Both the position numbers and the translations under genes were made by a program. 64,000 nt of DNA from Alviniconcha marisindica (Eukaryota; Mollusca; Gastropoda; Provannidae), in the NCBI GenBank assembly GCA_018857735.1, contig JABMCL010000460.1, positions 401,501 to 465,500 of the forward strand. The letters are read 5' to 3'. Shown one piece after another: positions 32,649 through 42,790 of this stretch (position 1 is the first letter of the stretch; each line of letters begins with the position of its first letter). Below the pieces are notes generated by a model that did no database searches, was not told the origin of the DNA, and saw only the letters and a list, made by a program, of their open reading frames with translations.

Positions 32649-35211
32649 CACTAAACCACATACACACGCATGTTTGTATCCTAACTGCCCGTCAGATTCA
32701 AACTTTGTATGGTTGTTTCAATAAGTACATGATCATGAACATGCTGTGACCTTTTTGATTAAGGGGGTGGGCAGCAGGGGGTGGGGGGGGGGGGGGGGGG
32801 GGTAGCACAGATCTCAGTTTCTTTCACTTTCAATTTGATGGTGTCAAAGCATTGAGGAACATATATATTATGTGCACTCTAGCCCTCTCTTTTGTGCTGT
32901 GATCGCAAGCAAACGTATTAGGTAATGAGGTCACGTAAAGATGTTGTTTGTTGGCTTTTTTAAGTGATGACGAATAAAGCAGATGACTTCACATGATTGA
33001 GGTGCAGTAGTCTGTTGGCCTCTGTTCTGCATTGCTCAGAAAGCACACATGACTTATTTTTTCCATGGGATTTTTCAGATGATGATGAAGAAGCAGATGA
33101 TTTCATTGGTGTAGACCAAGCGAAAGAGCTGTTGACTGACATCATTCAGCGTATGGACATCATGGACATGGTACATTTTGACCGATGGTTAAAAACCATG
33201 ACCATCGCCCGTGATTCTTTCTCAGGTTAGTCCATGGTGGTAGGTGTGCCTCTTGAGGCAGTTTGTGCCAGCATGTGTGTGTGTGTGGGGGGGGGGGGGG
33301 AGAGAGAGAGAGAGGGGGAGTGTGTGTTTGAGTGTGTGTGAGACAGAGTATGTGTGGGGGGTGGGGGTGGGGGTGAGAGACTAGAGAGAGAGAGAGAAAG
33401 TATGTGTGCGAGTGTGTGTATGCGTGTGTGTGTGTGTGTGTGTATCTGTGACTCTGTGTGTGTGTGTGTGTGTGCTTGCATGCACATATGTGCATATAAT
33501 ATATCTGCATGCATGTGTTTGTATGTGTGTGTGTGTTCGTGTGTGTATGCATGCCTCTGTATGCGTGTGTAATGTAGGGCATTCCTGTTTAGTTTTTTTG
33601 TGTTTGGAATTAGTTGTGGTCATTGTAATTGTTTTCCTCTTGAGGCGGCTTGATGTGTATGTAAAGTTGAACTTTGTAAGGTGTGTCAAGCTCAGTTTCT
33701 ATGATAAGGGTTCATGCTTTATAAACATTTTCATTATTGTTTAATAAATCTGTAAAGCCTTGCTCTCAGCATGTTTTTAATATTTTATGTATATAAATCA
33801 TAAGCTCATGATTTATCTTAAGAATCAACTTTGGGTGTGTGCAGTGTGGTGTTTGTGTATTTTTTTTTTTTTTTTTGGTGTTAATACAGACATTGCAAAG
33901 AAAATTGTAAATCTTTTTTAAAATATTATGAATGCATTTCCCAGGACAGTGATGAGAAGCAGTAGTGTTAAATGAACTGCTGTCTGATGCTTGAATTGCT
34001 GTACATCCTTCTGACAGATGAAGTGTGTCCATAGACAATTATCAGAAAAGTCAGTAAAGTATTTGGAGGGAGTGTCAAGGGGTGAACAGAGCTGTCCTTT
34101 CTTTTTCTGCTTCGGTAAGCAGATTTTTTTAGTTTTGTTTTTTATTGTTATGCTTTATGATTTTCCTCTCCAAACTGACCGACTGTACTTGGCAAATGCT
34201 CCAGAATTGGGCATTGCCATTTCTTGACATCTCAGTCGACAAAAGATATATATCATGTATCTCTGTTAGATTGCCTGCTCCTTATGAAAGATTTGCCTAT
34301 GGCACTGCAAATTCTTGTACAATTTTTTTTTTTTTTAAATCTAAAAAAATTAACAAATTTAAAGCCAATCAAAAAAAGGTCACACAGTCTTTGATTCTTG
34401 TTTAGTATATGGCTTCAATATTTTTGCAGGTCAGATTGTATGCAAGGATCCCAAAAAAGGCACAGGCAACACAGACAAGTACTCAAGTTTTCATGACAAC
34501 GGAGCCAACAACGAAAATGCCAGCAACGAAAACACCAACATGAACATTCTTCTGAACATCTCTCTGACCCCCAGCGCCATGCGAGGTCATGGTCCCGTCA
34601 CCGTGCAAGCCACTGCAGTCAATGCCACCGATTTCAGCGCCCTGTCCTCTTTCTCACCCTCTCAGACAGGTGTTCACAACGCCAGCAATGAGAGTGGCTT
34701 TGGTCACTGGAACGGCAGCAAAGCCGGCAGCGATTCGCCACTTGACCTTGCCTTGACCTCCGTGCGGGGCACTTCCAGCTCAGCGTCCGAGTCCCACCGT
34801 GCTTCCAGGGTGAGTTCGTCCAGTCACACCAACTACAAACACTCAGCCACCTCATCTCTAGCTGGCGCTGCCGGGGACTGCTCACCTGCCAAACAGCAGA
34901 GACTCTCCAACGATTCAGCCTATCACCAATCAGCTCACTCAAAAGCTTCGGCCAATCACAGTGGAGCTGCTGTTTGTGGGGTGAGGAGATCACCTGGTCA
35001 GTACGAGGGCAGCCGGCGCAAACTGAACCCCGCCTTCCTGACGCACATCAAGCCCAGAACTTCGGAGGTCGATGTAGGGGGTCGCTCCGGAAGGGTGGTG
35101 ATGTCGTCGTCCTCTGAGCTAGATGAAAACCTAACGCTGGCTCACTCTAACTCCATGGTGGATGATGAGGACCTTGTGCATGTGCTGAACCTGAAGCAGG
35201 AGGTGGAGTGA
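23108..35211 (+). CDS. Crypton-derived DUF3504 (QRICH1/ZMYM/KIAA1958-class) protein, 3 exons
   Basis: Exons 23108-24725, 33079-33225 and 34430-35211 join with all junctions in phase 1 (CAG|GTTTGG, TTTCAG|AT, CAG|GTTAGT, TTGCAG|GT) into 848 codons plus stop. Residues 1-115 are acidic and disordered-looking. About 117-215 look like the helical core-binding half and about 225-388 like the catalytic-like half of a Crypton tyrosine recombinase domain, as found in QRICH1, ZMYM2-4 and KIAA1958 ([48 protein letters not shown]). The first Arg region is present, but the sequence after DLTGL lacks the H-x-x-R box and the nucleophilic Tyr, so recombinase activity is unlikely. From about 390 the chain is Ser- and acid-rich. 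It ends in LNLKQEVE, where LKQE fits a SUMO-acceptor consensus. The likely role is nuclear or chromatin-associated, inferred from relatives. Start: MM with an upstream in-frame TAG; the second ATG has the better context (A at -3, G at +4). Confidence 0.8.
24840..26130 (+). repeat. intronic segmental duplication, copy A
   Basis: The shared blocks appear in the same order as in copy B (26505-27915): ctagaactgaaaaggacgca, aaacttcatgaggt, gcttctaacatgacaataat, gtttctacagtaaatt, acagagttggcaggg and accctttaaaactg.ccaggga. Divergence is substantial (point changes and indels throughout), so it is not recent. It lies in intron 1 of the Crypton-derived gene. Confidence 0.92.
25195..25289 (-). mobile_element. 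truncated SINE fragment with 12-bp target-site duplication
   Basis: gatatctaagga occurs at 25183-25194 and again at 25290-25301, bracketing 95 bp that match the SINE 3' region in reverse (ggcttattagggacggg, cgactttcacacagctc). The perfect 12-bp direct repeats support retroposition. Confidence 0.8.
26505..27915 (+). repeat. intronic segmental duplication, copy B
   Basis: This is the partner of 24840-26130, longer because of a SINE at about 26860-27165. It runs directly into the 38-bp satellite at 27916. Confidence 0.92.
26860..27165 (-). mobile_element. tRNA-derived SINE, reverse orientation
   Basis: The reverse complement begins with ggtttgatctagcagtaagg (A-box-like) and gggatctcagtcc (B-box-like), and continues through 'ggacactgtcttgtgactttgtcc' and 'gcccatcttaatgcaggagtc' to '...taagcctta'. 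It matches the forward copy at 39132-39475 along its length. Confidence 0.85.
27916..31095 (+). repeat. 38-bp-unit satellite, regular at left and badly fragmented to the right
   Basis: The unit is approximately 'catgtatcagttgtccagct' + 'gatgcaagttagatccga'. From 27916 to about 28350 copies are clean. From about 28350 to 31050 nearly every copy carries small deletions and homopolymer-like changes (gttgtccagc becoming ttttccagc, gcaagttagatcc becoming ctttgatcc). It sits in intron 1 of the Crypton-derived gene. Confidence 0.93.
31400..31860 (+). repeat. dispersed repeat with a ttacttactta tail
   Basis: The segment with 'aagtggtgtacttacagcgc', 'gttacatggctggtgctgtg' and 'gaaactgctgc' resembles 52215-52315 (gaggtgtacttagagcgca, gttgcatggctggtac, gaaactgctgcc). 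Its end ('ataaccatgatggttgacta' + 'ggcataaaacacc') recurs inverted at about 52890-52930 and direct at about 49437-49460. Confidence 0.75.
31861..33078. other. intron 1 remainder with microsatellites
   Basis: Contains a 'gcgctctataagttccctat' plus (TTA)n element tail at about 32157-32207, (CA)n/(GCAC)n at 32548-32645, and a G run at about 32784-32802. No exon is seen before 33079. Confidence 0.6.
33079..33225 (+). CDS. exon 2 of the Crypton-derived gene
   Basis: A 147-nt exon (49 codons, phase 1-1) with acceptor ggatttttcag and donor CTCAG|GTTAGT. It encodes an acidic lead (DDDEEADDF) and an amphipathic segment [18 protein letters not shown] followed by [17 protein letters not shown]. It is symmetric, so skipping it would keep the frame. 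No known domain is recognised. Confidence 0.75.
33226..34429. other. intron 2 with GT/GA microsatellites
   Basis: Long (GT)n and (GA)n tracts cover about 33270-33570, immediately downstream of the exon 2 donor. The rest is AT-rich and carries no supported exon. Confidence 0.7.
34430..35211 (+). CDS. exon 3 (terminal) of the Crypton-derived gene
   Basis: The acceptor is atatttttgcag, phase 1, with the frame open to TGA 35209-35211. It encodes about 260 residues rich in Ser, Asn, Ala and His with no known fold: a Lys-rich start ([13 protein letters not shown]), an Asn-rich patch, many Ser-Ser pairs, a basic [16 protein letters not shown] segment, and an acidic end [16 protein letters not shown]. 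It is probably a disordered regulatory tail. Confidence 0.8.
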
Positions 35212-35544
35212 TGGTGAGTTAGATGCCTAATAACTGCCCGCACGGCTGTGTACTGTGTGGCTGGTTGCACACCAGAGTGAAAAGCTGAGGCCTTCAGTAA
35301 TTGCTTTCACTTTGGGGCTTGGGTTGGTTATTTTCTTTGGGTGTTTCGCATTTTGTTTTTCACACCCATTTTTCATTCCTGGGTCTTTCCGCCTCTTTTC
35401 TCTTTTTTTCTTCTTTTTCTTCTCTCCTCTCTTTCATCATTTATAAATGCATTCTTGGCTTCAGATTAATTTGAGTAGAATATTTGTGATTTTGACTTTT
35501 AGCACAGATGCAAACAGAAATGAGGAACTTGAGACACAACCTGC

Positions 35545-35765
35545 AGGCACACCGCTAAAGACATCACACCATCTGTTGCCTGGAGGAGAGATGCATAGAA
35601 AGAGGAAGTGGTGGTGATTGCCTTGAAAGAACAAGAAGGGAAGGGCCATCGTCAATCAGACAAACATTGGAACTGTTTCAAAGGCAGCGTTGGGTAAAAT
35701 TTCTTAGCAACTGGGTGGAGTACATATGGGCTTTTCCAAGTGCATAGATACCATCATGAACTGAA
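35545..35765 (+). repeat. dispersed repeat, copy 2
   Basis: Same family as 11190-11450: acatcacaccatctgttgcc, gggccatcgtcaatcagac and gtttcaaaggcagcgttggg occur in the same order. Confidence 0.75.
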
Positions 35766-35959
35766 CTGAACTGCAGAGAGACCAGATGTTGATAAACAAA
35801 TCACCTGTTTGCATCTGTGTTACAAGTATAGCCCCCAAGTCTGCTGGTTGCAGGTTGGGTGACAGCTGATAAACCTGTTTGATGTTCTCTTTCTCGGGGA
35901 GTTGTGGTGTGCTTGGATGGGTCTTTGGATGGGTTTTCTTGAAAAACTTGACCCTACAA

Positions 35960-36380
35960 GATGTTCTCTCTCTGCTGTTCTTGTCCACCGTTAGCAAAAC
36001 TGATAGATTCCAACAATATTTGCTGAAAAGATGTTCCCCTCTCTGCTGTTTTTGTCCACCGTTAGCAAAACTGATAGATTCCAACAAAAATTGCTGAAAA
36101 GATGTTCCCCTCTCTGCTGTTTTTGTTCACCGTTAGCAAAACTGATAGATTCCAACAATATTTGCTGATAGATGTTCTCTCTCTGCTGTTCTTGTTCACC
36201 GTTAGCAAAACTGATAGATTTAAACAATATTTGCTGATAGATGTTCTCTCTCTCTGCTGTTCTTGTCCACTGTTAGCAAAACTGATAGATTCAAACAATA
36301 TTTGCTGATAGATGTTCTCTCTCTGCTGTTCTTGTCCACCATTAGCAGAACTGATAGATTCAAACAACATTTGCTGATTT
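35960..36380 (+). repeat. 69-71-bp minisatellite, six copies
   Basis: gttagcaaaactgatagatt recurs at 35990, 36061, 36132, 36201 and 36272, with a variant at 36341. Units also contain 'gatgttctctctctgctgtt'. Confidence 0.95.
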
Positions 36381-37994
36381 AGAAACAGTGTGATTATGTA
36401 TGTCTTCTTCATGAGATATTATTTCATTAATAACACATCCTTTTTAAGTGAGGCTGCTTCAGTAATAACCTATATTTCAAGCAATTTGAATTAATTGCCC
36501 CACATTTTTTCTCTTCATATTGCAGTCATAGAAATAATGCAGTAGTTACTTTTCCATTTCACTTGTTCAAAAAGAATTCAACTGACTCATCACACTCTTT
36601 CAGTTTGGCTTCAAGCTTCCTACTTCTGTTGGCACATTAATAACTGGTTCAGCAAATGCAGTATATTGAAATGTCATGTAAAAACTGAATGGCTACACTC
36701 ATATTTCACTGGAAATAATGACTAATCTGCAGTCTTCTTTCTTTTTTTGGACTCAAAAGGAAAGAATTTCTGCTCAGTTTAAAAGGATGGTATTGTGATG
36801 TGTTTATTTTTGTATTTAAAACATCAACATGCCCACTGATGTGTATAATTTAGTGGTGTTTCTCGCTGGTCTCAATTCAGCAAGTTCCACAGGTTGTTAC
36901 TATGACAACTCAACCTTGAAGTAAGTTGAATCCAATGACAAAATGTCCCTCCGTCTGAGGAGCAGCCATCCATGCAGGCGCTGTTCCTCTCCTGTGTGCA
37001 TGTTAGCAGTGCAAATTGGAACACTGCTGGATAGCTGTCATGTGCACTGTGTTAGTGAGCTCCATGACAAGTGACGTGCGTGCTCGCAGGCTGAATCATA
37101 CCATGCAGCCTGTCGGCCTTATGATGTGATGCATGTCTGCACACTGGTAGTAGATACCTGTCAGTGTCATGACCAACCCCGAACTCCAACACTTGTTTGT
37201 GACATCATTCCTCCAACTACTGCCATGATTGGTTACGCCATAGTCTCCAAAAATTGTCAGATCACTGACAGTTTTTGTAGACTGTGGCGTAACCAGTCAT
37301 ATTCGTTTACGCTCAGATAGCAGTAAATTTGAAACAGACAACCCAAATTATAACAGGCGTATCTTTCATAACTGTCCACATTGTTTAAATCATCACAAAT
37401 AAAAGCAAAATCTTTTGAATAAAGATGGAACTAATATTTTACCCAGGGCGGACACATCACATGTTTATGTGCATGCTTCGATGTTATGTTGCTTTTACAG
37501 TCTTGTGACTACCCAGACTTTTGGGAGGGTTCTGACAGCGTCAGAGGACAGCTGCACAGAAATAAGGAGTGCCCCCTTTAGTGGCCTAACCAATTCTGGC
37601 AGAGTTTGGAGGAAGGTGCTGGAAAGCGAAGCTTGGAGTGTAGATCAGCCCCTTCACTAGGCACCTCAAAACTTGTCTTTAAAAGACAGTAGTCTTGCAA
37701 GGAGGGCTGCCTGGTGATCTGTCTTTGGTATTTCTGCTCATAGGAGGCTTGTCTGTAAAGCGTAATGTACATATGTAACATCATATGTGACTAATATGGC
37801 TGCTGCACTTGCTGCAAGTTTAATTTAAGGTGGTTGTTTGTTTTGAAGAAAAACAGTTATGTACTTTGTTTGCAGGTTTGTTTCTTGCTGGATCTTTTGC
37901 AGATTAAATTATTTCTTATTTGTATCAAGATGAGTGATCTTTCTTTTTAAAAGAGTTTTTAATGTTTATTTTCTGTCCAAAACGATAAAAATTG

Positions 37995-38008
37995 AATAAA
38001 TAAATAAA
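37995..38008 (+). terminator. clustered polyadenylation signals
   Basis: Three overlapping AATAAA hexamers (37995, 37999, 38003). They are downstream of the last coding exon on the same strand and are a candidate poly(A) signal. A weaker AATAAA precedes them at about 37419. Confidence 0.4.
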
Positions 38009-38010
38009 AA

Positions 38011-39131
38011 TCCAGTCACTGGTAGCATTGTAGTATATCAGTCATGTAGTATATTTATTTATAAAGGTGTGTGCAATTTGTGAGGCTATTTATTGACACA
38101 TCGTCATTTTTCTGCAAATGTTTTGAACTTCTGTGATGGTGAATTACTTTGTACATTTATTGTTGTTTTTGTTGGGTTGGTACTGCATAACAACTGCTTC
38201 ATACCTTCTTTTTTTTTTTATCTGACCAAATTTGAATGTCAGCTTCTCATGACATATAATATGACTGCTTTAATTTCACTGAATTTTATTGGCTGTAAAT
38301 TTTAGTTTTATTGTTTATATGATTTTATTTGAATTTTGTTTGTGTGTGTACAGAATATACACATACGTGTGTATGTACTGAGAAAAGTGAAGCTGCAAGT
38401 TACTGTATACTTACTTATTACATGTATGTGAGTGCACATGATTTTTAGCGGAAACATTGGACAGGTTAGAATGATTTTTGTGACTGGTCTGTGTGATTCA
38501 ACGTTCAGTTTGTCAATTATGTTACACCATATATAATAGGCTCAACCTGTCAGTTGTTAAACTCATACATGAGCTGATAAATATTTGGTTAAGTCTGCCA
38601 GTTGGGATGTATTGTGGACTACTACATGTTCTAAAGCACTTCACTTCATATTGAGGTGTATTTTTTTATAGCCTCAGATATTACAGATTTGATTCAATGT
38701 AAATTTGAACATTTTCTTTTTATTCTTGCACAAGCTTACTTGGGGGAAGGTCTCAGTTTATTTATGTATCCAAAGTTAATGACCATGCATGCCAACATAC
38801 CCACATAATTATATTGGACAGCTGTTTGGTCATGTGGAGACAAATGCAACGAAAGTTTTGAATGAAATGATTTGCTCTTAATACTGGTTTACTTCCATTT
38901 TGTTTGGTTATGGTTCTTGCAATCTGAAAAAAGAATAGAATGTCTTCCCTTCGTTTGTATCAACCTTTTGTTGTGGTCAGAAATTGAGTTTGCCAACTTT
39001 GTGTGTATGATTACGATCTTTTTGTTGCATTTTGTTGTTGTGTCTGTTTCATTACTCCTTTGTTGTTGTTGTTTTCTTATTCTTTTTTCTTAGCACACAT
39101 AAAAGTGAGTCTTTGTGATGATTAAATTTTT
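38011..39131. other. AT-rich non-coding, nothing recognised
   Basis: No exon, RNA gene or tandem array seen. Confidence 0.5.
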
Positions 39132-39475
39132 GTGAGCTGGTTTGGCCTAGCAGTAAAGCGTTAGGCTGGTAAGTGGAAGGACCTCTGTTCAATACCGCTT
39201 CAGCTTTCCTTTCTCTTCAAAAAGGTTGTGGTTTGTGGACACTGTCCTGTGACTTTGTCCATCACTTCCTACTGAAACATTAAAATGGCTGTCATTGCTG
39301 CCCATCTTAATGCAGGAATCATTCTGGTGGCGACAGTGTAGCGATAGTATATAATCTCCCTCTTCCCTCCCCCCCCCCCCCCCCACTCCCCCATACCCTC
39401 TTCCCCCCTTCTCTTCATCCCTAATAAGCCTTATGGTTTCTGTGGATGTTAAGCGCCATGTTTACTTACTGATTA
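39132..39475 (+). mobile_element. tRNA-derived SINE, forward orientation
   Basis: The head carries an A-box-like tttggcctagcagtaaagcg and a B-box-like tgttcaatacc at the spacing of an internal Pol III promoter. The body includes ggacactgtcctgtgactttg and gcccatcttaatgcaggaatc, and the end ctaataagccttatggtttc ... gttaagcgcc. A reverse copy at 26860-27165 matches throughout. A C run of about 15 (39370-39384) interrupts it. Confidence 0.87.
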
Positions 39476-39544
39476 AATTGTGTTTGTTCATCTCTCCAGC
39501 TATAGCTAGCCATGAACCTTTTTTGTTTTAAGGTCAAGCTTTTC

Positions 39545-39738
39545 TCTCTCTCCAGATTTGCCAGATGATAACCTCCAATGACCTGTGTTTCAATGACCTT
39601 GACCTAATAAATTTTTTAGTCAGAGGTGTGCCGAAGGAGAGGTCAGACTGAAAGGTGTAGTTTCTCTCAAAGTTCCAATCTCTCCTTTCAGTTGAGTTCA
39701 GACGTTATATTGTTGTTACAAATTCATATATAAAGTGC

Positions 39739-39798
<60 letters not shown>

Positions 39799-40330
39799 TG
39801 ATTCTGACTTGTATTTAAGGAAAATCATTGATGTGCAAATGTATTCCCAGTATGCTGCTGGCTGTTACTAGACTGTAGTGTCAGGATATTACGGTAGAGC
39901 TCTTTCAGACTTTGCAAGATGATGATGTCCATTCAAGGTTTAATCCTTGACTCTAGTTTTGATGACCTTGGCCTACCTTTAAGGTCACAGACATACTGCT
40001 ATGGTCAAAGGGAAAGTTGTAAGGTTTTTATTAACTTCTGATATTGTTGATTTCAAATTTTGTATAGCTGTCACATATGTTTGCAAGATCATGTACAAAA
40101 TGGTTTTAATGACTGGTATGTACTTAAGAGAGATCAGTGATAGGTGTCTACTGTTACTGTTCTATGATTGTCATAACCAGCTTTACTGGTTGCATTCAGC
40201 AATTCTGCTTTTAGCAAGAGAGGTCTTTGAAACCCTGCATGACAATGGCTGCCACTGAGTTTTACACACTTGTACCAGTTTTGGTGACCTTGGCCCATTT
40301 TCAAAGTCGCAGGATGGTTTGAATTTTTTT
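39545..40330 (+). repeat. dispersed 'gaccttggcc...aaggtca' repeats and a (GT)n microsatellite
   Basis: Three diverged pieces contain 'caatgaccttgacc', 'gatgaccttggcctac..ttaaggtcacag' and 'ggtgaccttggcccattttcaaagtcgcagg' (near 39585, 39960 and 40285). A (GT)n of about 30 units lies at 39738-39797. Repeats of this kind are common in mollusc genomes as I understand it. Confidence 0.6.
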
Positions 40331-42660
40331 CTCTCTCCAGTTCTGAATGTGAGTTGACTGGGCATTTGCTTTTCTTATGGTTTTTGTTGTTGTTGAGTTT
40401 TGTTTTCTGTTCTTTTAAGAGTTGTTGTCATTGTTCTTAAACCTGATTAATTACAGGAAAGAATTTGTCTGGAAGGTCAGCAGGTTTCATGTTCATGTAC
40501 TGTTTTATTGTATATGATGAATGCAGTTGTCAAAGATGAAACTGACTCATTTTAAATATCACAAAAGCCAGTATCTTGGTGCTAGGTGTGAGAATACTGT
40601 AAATTAATCTTGTTTGGTGTGGTCATGTATGTTGTACTTAAAGTCATGGTTGTGAAGTTCTCTTTTGCACAGTTGTGGGAAACCGTATACTACCTATTGT
40701 GAGAGACTGCATTTCTTTCCCATAAGATGGATTTTTTTATATTGGTTTCTTGGTTCACTGAAAAGGTGACAGCCAGACTCTTGTGTGGGTGGTTTTTTCC
40801 TTGGACTTGTATATTTTGATCCTGATTTTTACCTCAAATGAGATTTCTCCCACGATATTCTTCACTGCAGCAGCTAGTCACACTGAAATAGCACAACAGC
40901 AAAGGTTGTAAAAAGATAAAGGGAGATGATTTTTAATTTTAAATGCGTTCATGACAGCAAACACTGTGTAAATTTGTTCATGCTCAGAGGATCGACATTA
41001 CACAAGGTGCACAAATTGTAAACATTTATGTACATCAGTGCACAGGTCTCAGTTGTTGTTTTTAGACTGTGTGATTGCAAAAACGAAAATGTGCTGGAAC
41101 CAGCCCTTGATACTGAATATCTTAAATGATAACTGAATACTGTTTGATGGGTAGTATTTATTGAACTCCTGATTAACACTTTGGAGCCAGGTTACTTGTA
41201 TACAAATAGCAAGTGAATGCTTGTAGCGGCTGAATTATCTGTATACAGTAATGGCTTTGTCTGTCTTTAAACAGTTAGAGTTGTTTCCCTAGCTTCTCCA
41301 AACATCTGACTGTTTCTTTGCAGTTCTCAGTGCATTAGAAAAAAATCATGAAAATTGAGTGAAAATGTAGAAAAATAGCCTGTTTCTTGTGATTTTGCTG
41401 TGGTATGCTCAGGCCAGCATATCAGTTGTGAGTCTAGGCAAGAATAGTGTTAATCCCTCACTGGGCGGAACGTTGGGTGACACCTTACTTCAGTTAAGGC
41501 TGTTTTTAACATATATATATACTGCAAAAGTCAGATGATGAAGTCTGTCCCTGAGAGGCCTTCTCGCCCCCATGGACGTTAAGCAGCAAAAACTCACTTG
41601 ATGAAGTAGCTTCAACCACATTGCCATGGTTGAAGCTATTTAGCTTCAACCACTTTACGAAGGAAGCTACTTTGCGAAGACATCACAAAGGCTTTTCTTC
41701 ATCACAGTTACTTCACAAGTCAGGCTGTGCAAAGTCTTGGCAACTTGGCTGAAGCTGACTGCTGATTTTCTCTTCAGTTTATCAGCTGTGACTGGTTGGT
41801 CAGCCATTGTATACTGCGAGGTGTCTGGACCTTCAGACAACAGAAAAAATGGAATGTCGGCAGATGCTGTGGGACCCATCTGATCGCAGTTGCAAAGGTT
41901 CACCTGTTGTGGGGCAATGGGGAGTGTCTAGTCATTTTGCTACAGCAGCTGGGAAAACTTCCCTTCTTTAATTTCCAGTGGCCCCTGGCACTCTTATCTG
42001 CATGGTTAAAGCACACAGGTACACTGACATGCTTTTTATCCTCATCTGAGGGACTAGACATTCAGTTCAGTGTCCCCAACACACTCTGAAACAAGCAGAG
42101 TGCTGAGCCCGGTCAACCCCAGATTAAACTGAGGGTATCTGCTGTGTTCTAAAACGCTGGGCCCAGTCAGTAGATAGTTGGGCTCCAAGTTCTGATAGTT
42201 CAGTTGGGCCTCCTTCTTCATAAGCTTTCTGTCAGACCACCATGTGGTTCTGTGTGGACTGGTGGAATGCACAGTGATTCCAGTCTGGTTCAGAGAATAT
42301 TTGCCTTATTTGACTGTATCTCACCATCAGTGAATGTGCGCCATTACATCATTTGAAGGTTTTGCTTTGGATCAGGCTTTTTATCACTCCGCCGCTATGC
42401 TTCAACCTGTAAAAAAAAAAGAATGGCCTGGTAGAAATTTAAATCTGTGGTGATTGACAACATGGATCCTTCTGTGTAGGTCAGGGGCAGAAACCTACAG
42501 CCAGGGATTGGATTTAGAAATGGTCGTTGAATTCAGCTGCTGAATCTTCCCGTAGCGTTACTTCATGCTGAGTGTGATATTGGTAGTGGTTTTCACCATA
42601 TCGCAATTTGGGGTCTGAAGATGGAGAGTGTGGATTTGGGTGGGGGTCGGGGGGGTTGGG
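40331..42660. other. non-coding; one palindromic stretch
   Basis: No exon supported. Near 41608-41675 the words gcttcaaccacattgcca, tggttgaagc, tagcttcaacca and gaagctac form overlapping inverted repeats that could fold. A SINE-tail-like piece (cccccatggacgttaagcag) is at about 41568-41588. Confidence 0.5.
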
Positions 42661-42674
42661 CAGGGGGGATCAGG

Positions 42675-42790
42675 TGTAGTTTAACTGGATCTGGTATGAT
42701 AATCAATTTAGAACTAGATCTGGTGCGTTAGTCAGTTTAACTAGATCTGATGTGTTAGTGAGTTTACGTGGATCTGATGTGTTAATTGTA
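42675..42790 (+). repeat. ~36-bp tandem repeat around 'agatctg'
   Basis: Four degenerate units of 'tt(a/t)ac(t/g)(a/g)gatctg.t.tgttag' within 42675-42790. Confidence 0.75.

Larger units (their letters stand above)
35212..38010 (+). other. probable 3' UTR of the Crypton-derived gene
   Basis: No further coding exon is supported after the TGA at 35211. The region carries a dispersed repeat and a 70-bp minisatellite (listed separately). It reaches a cluster of three overlapping AATAAA signals at 37995-38008, which is a reasonable but unproven polyadenylation site. Confidence 0.45.

Noticed and set aside
41667..41903. 78-codon open frame on the minus strand
   Set aside because: Reads like ordinary protein sequence but matches nothing I recognise and has no supporting splice sites or neighbours.
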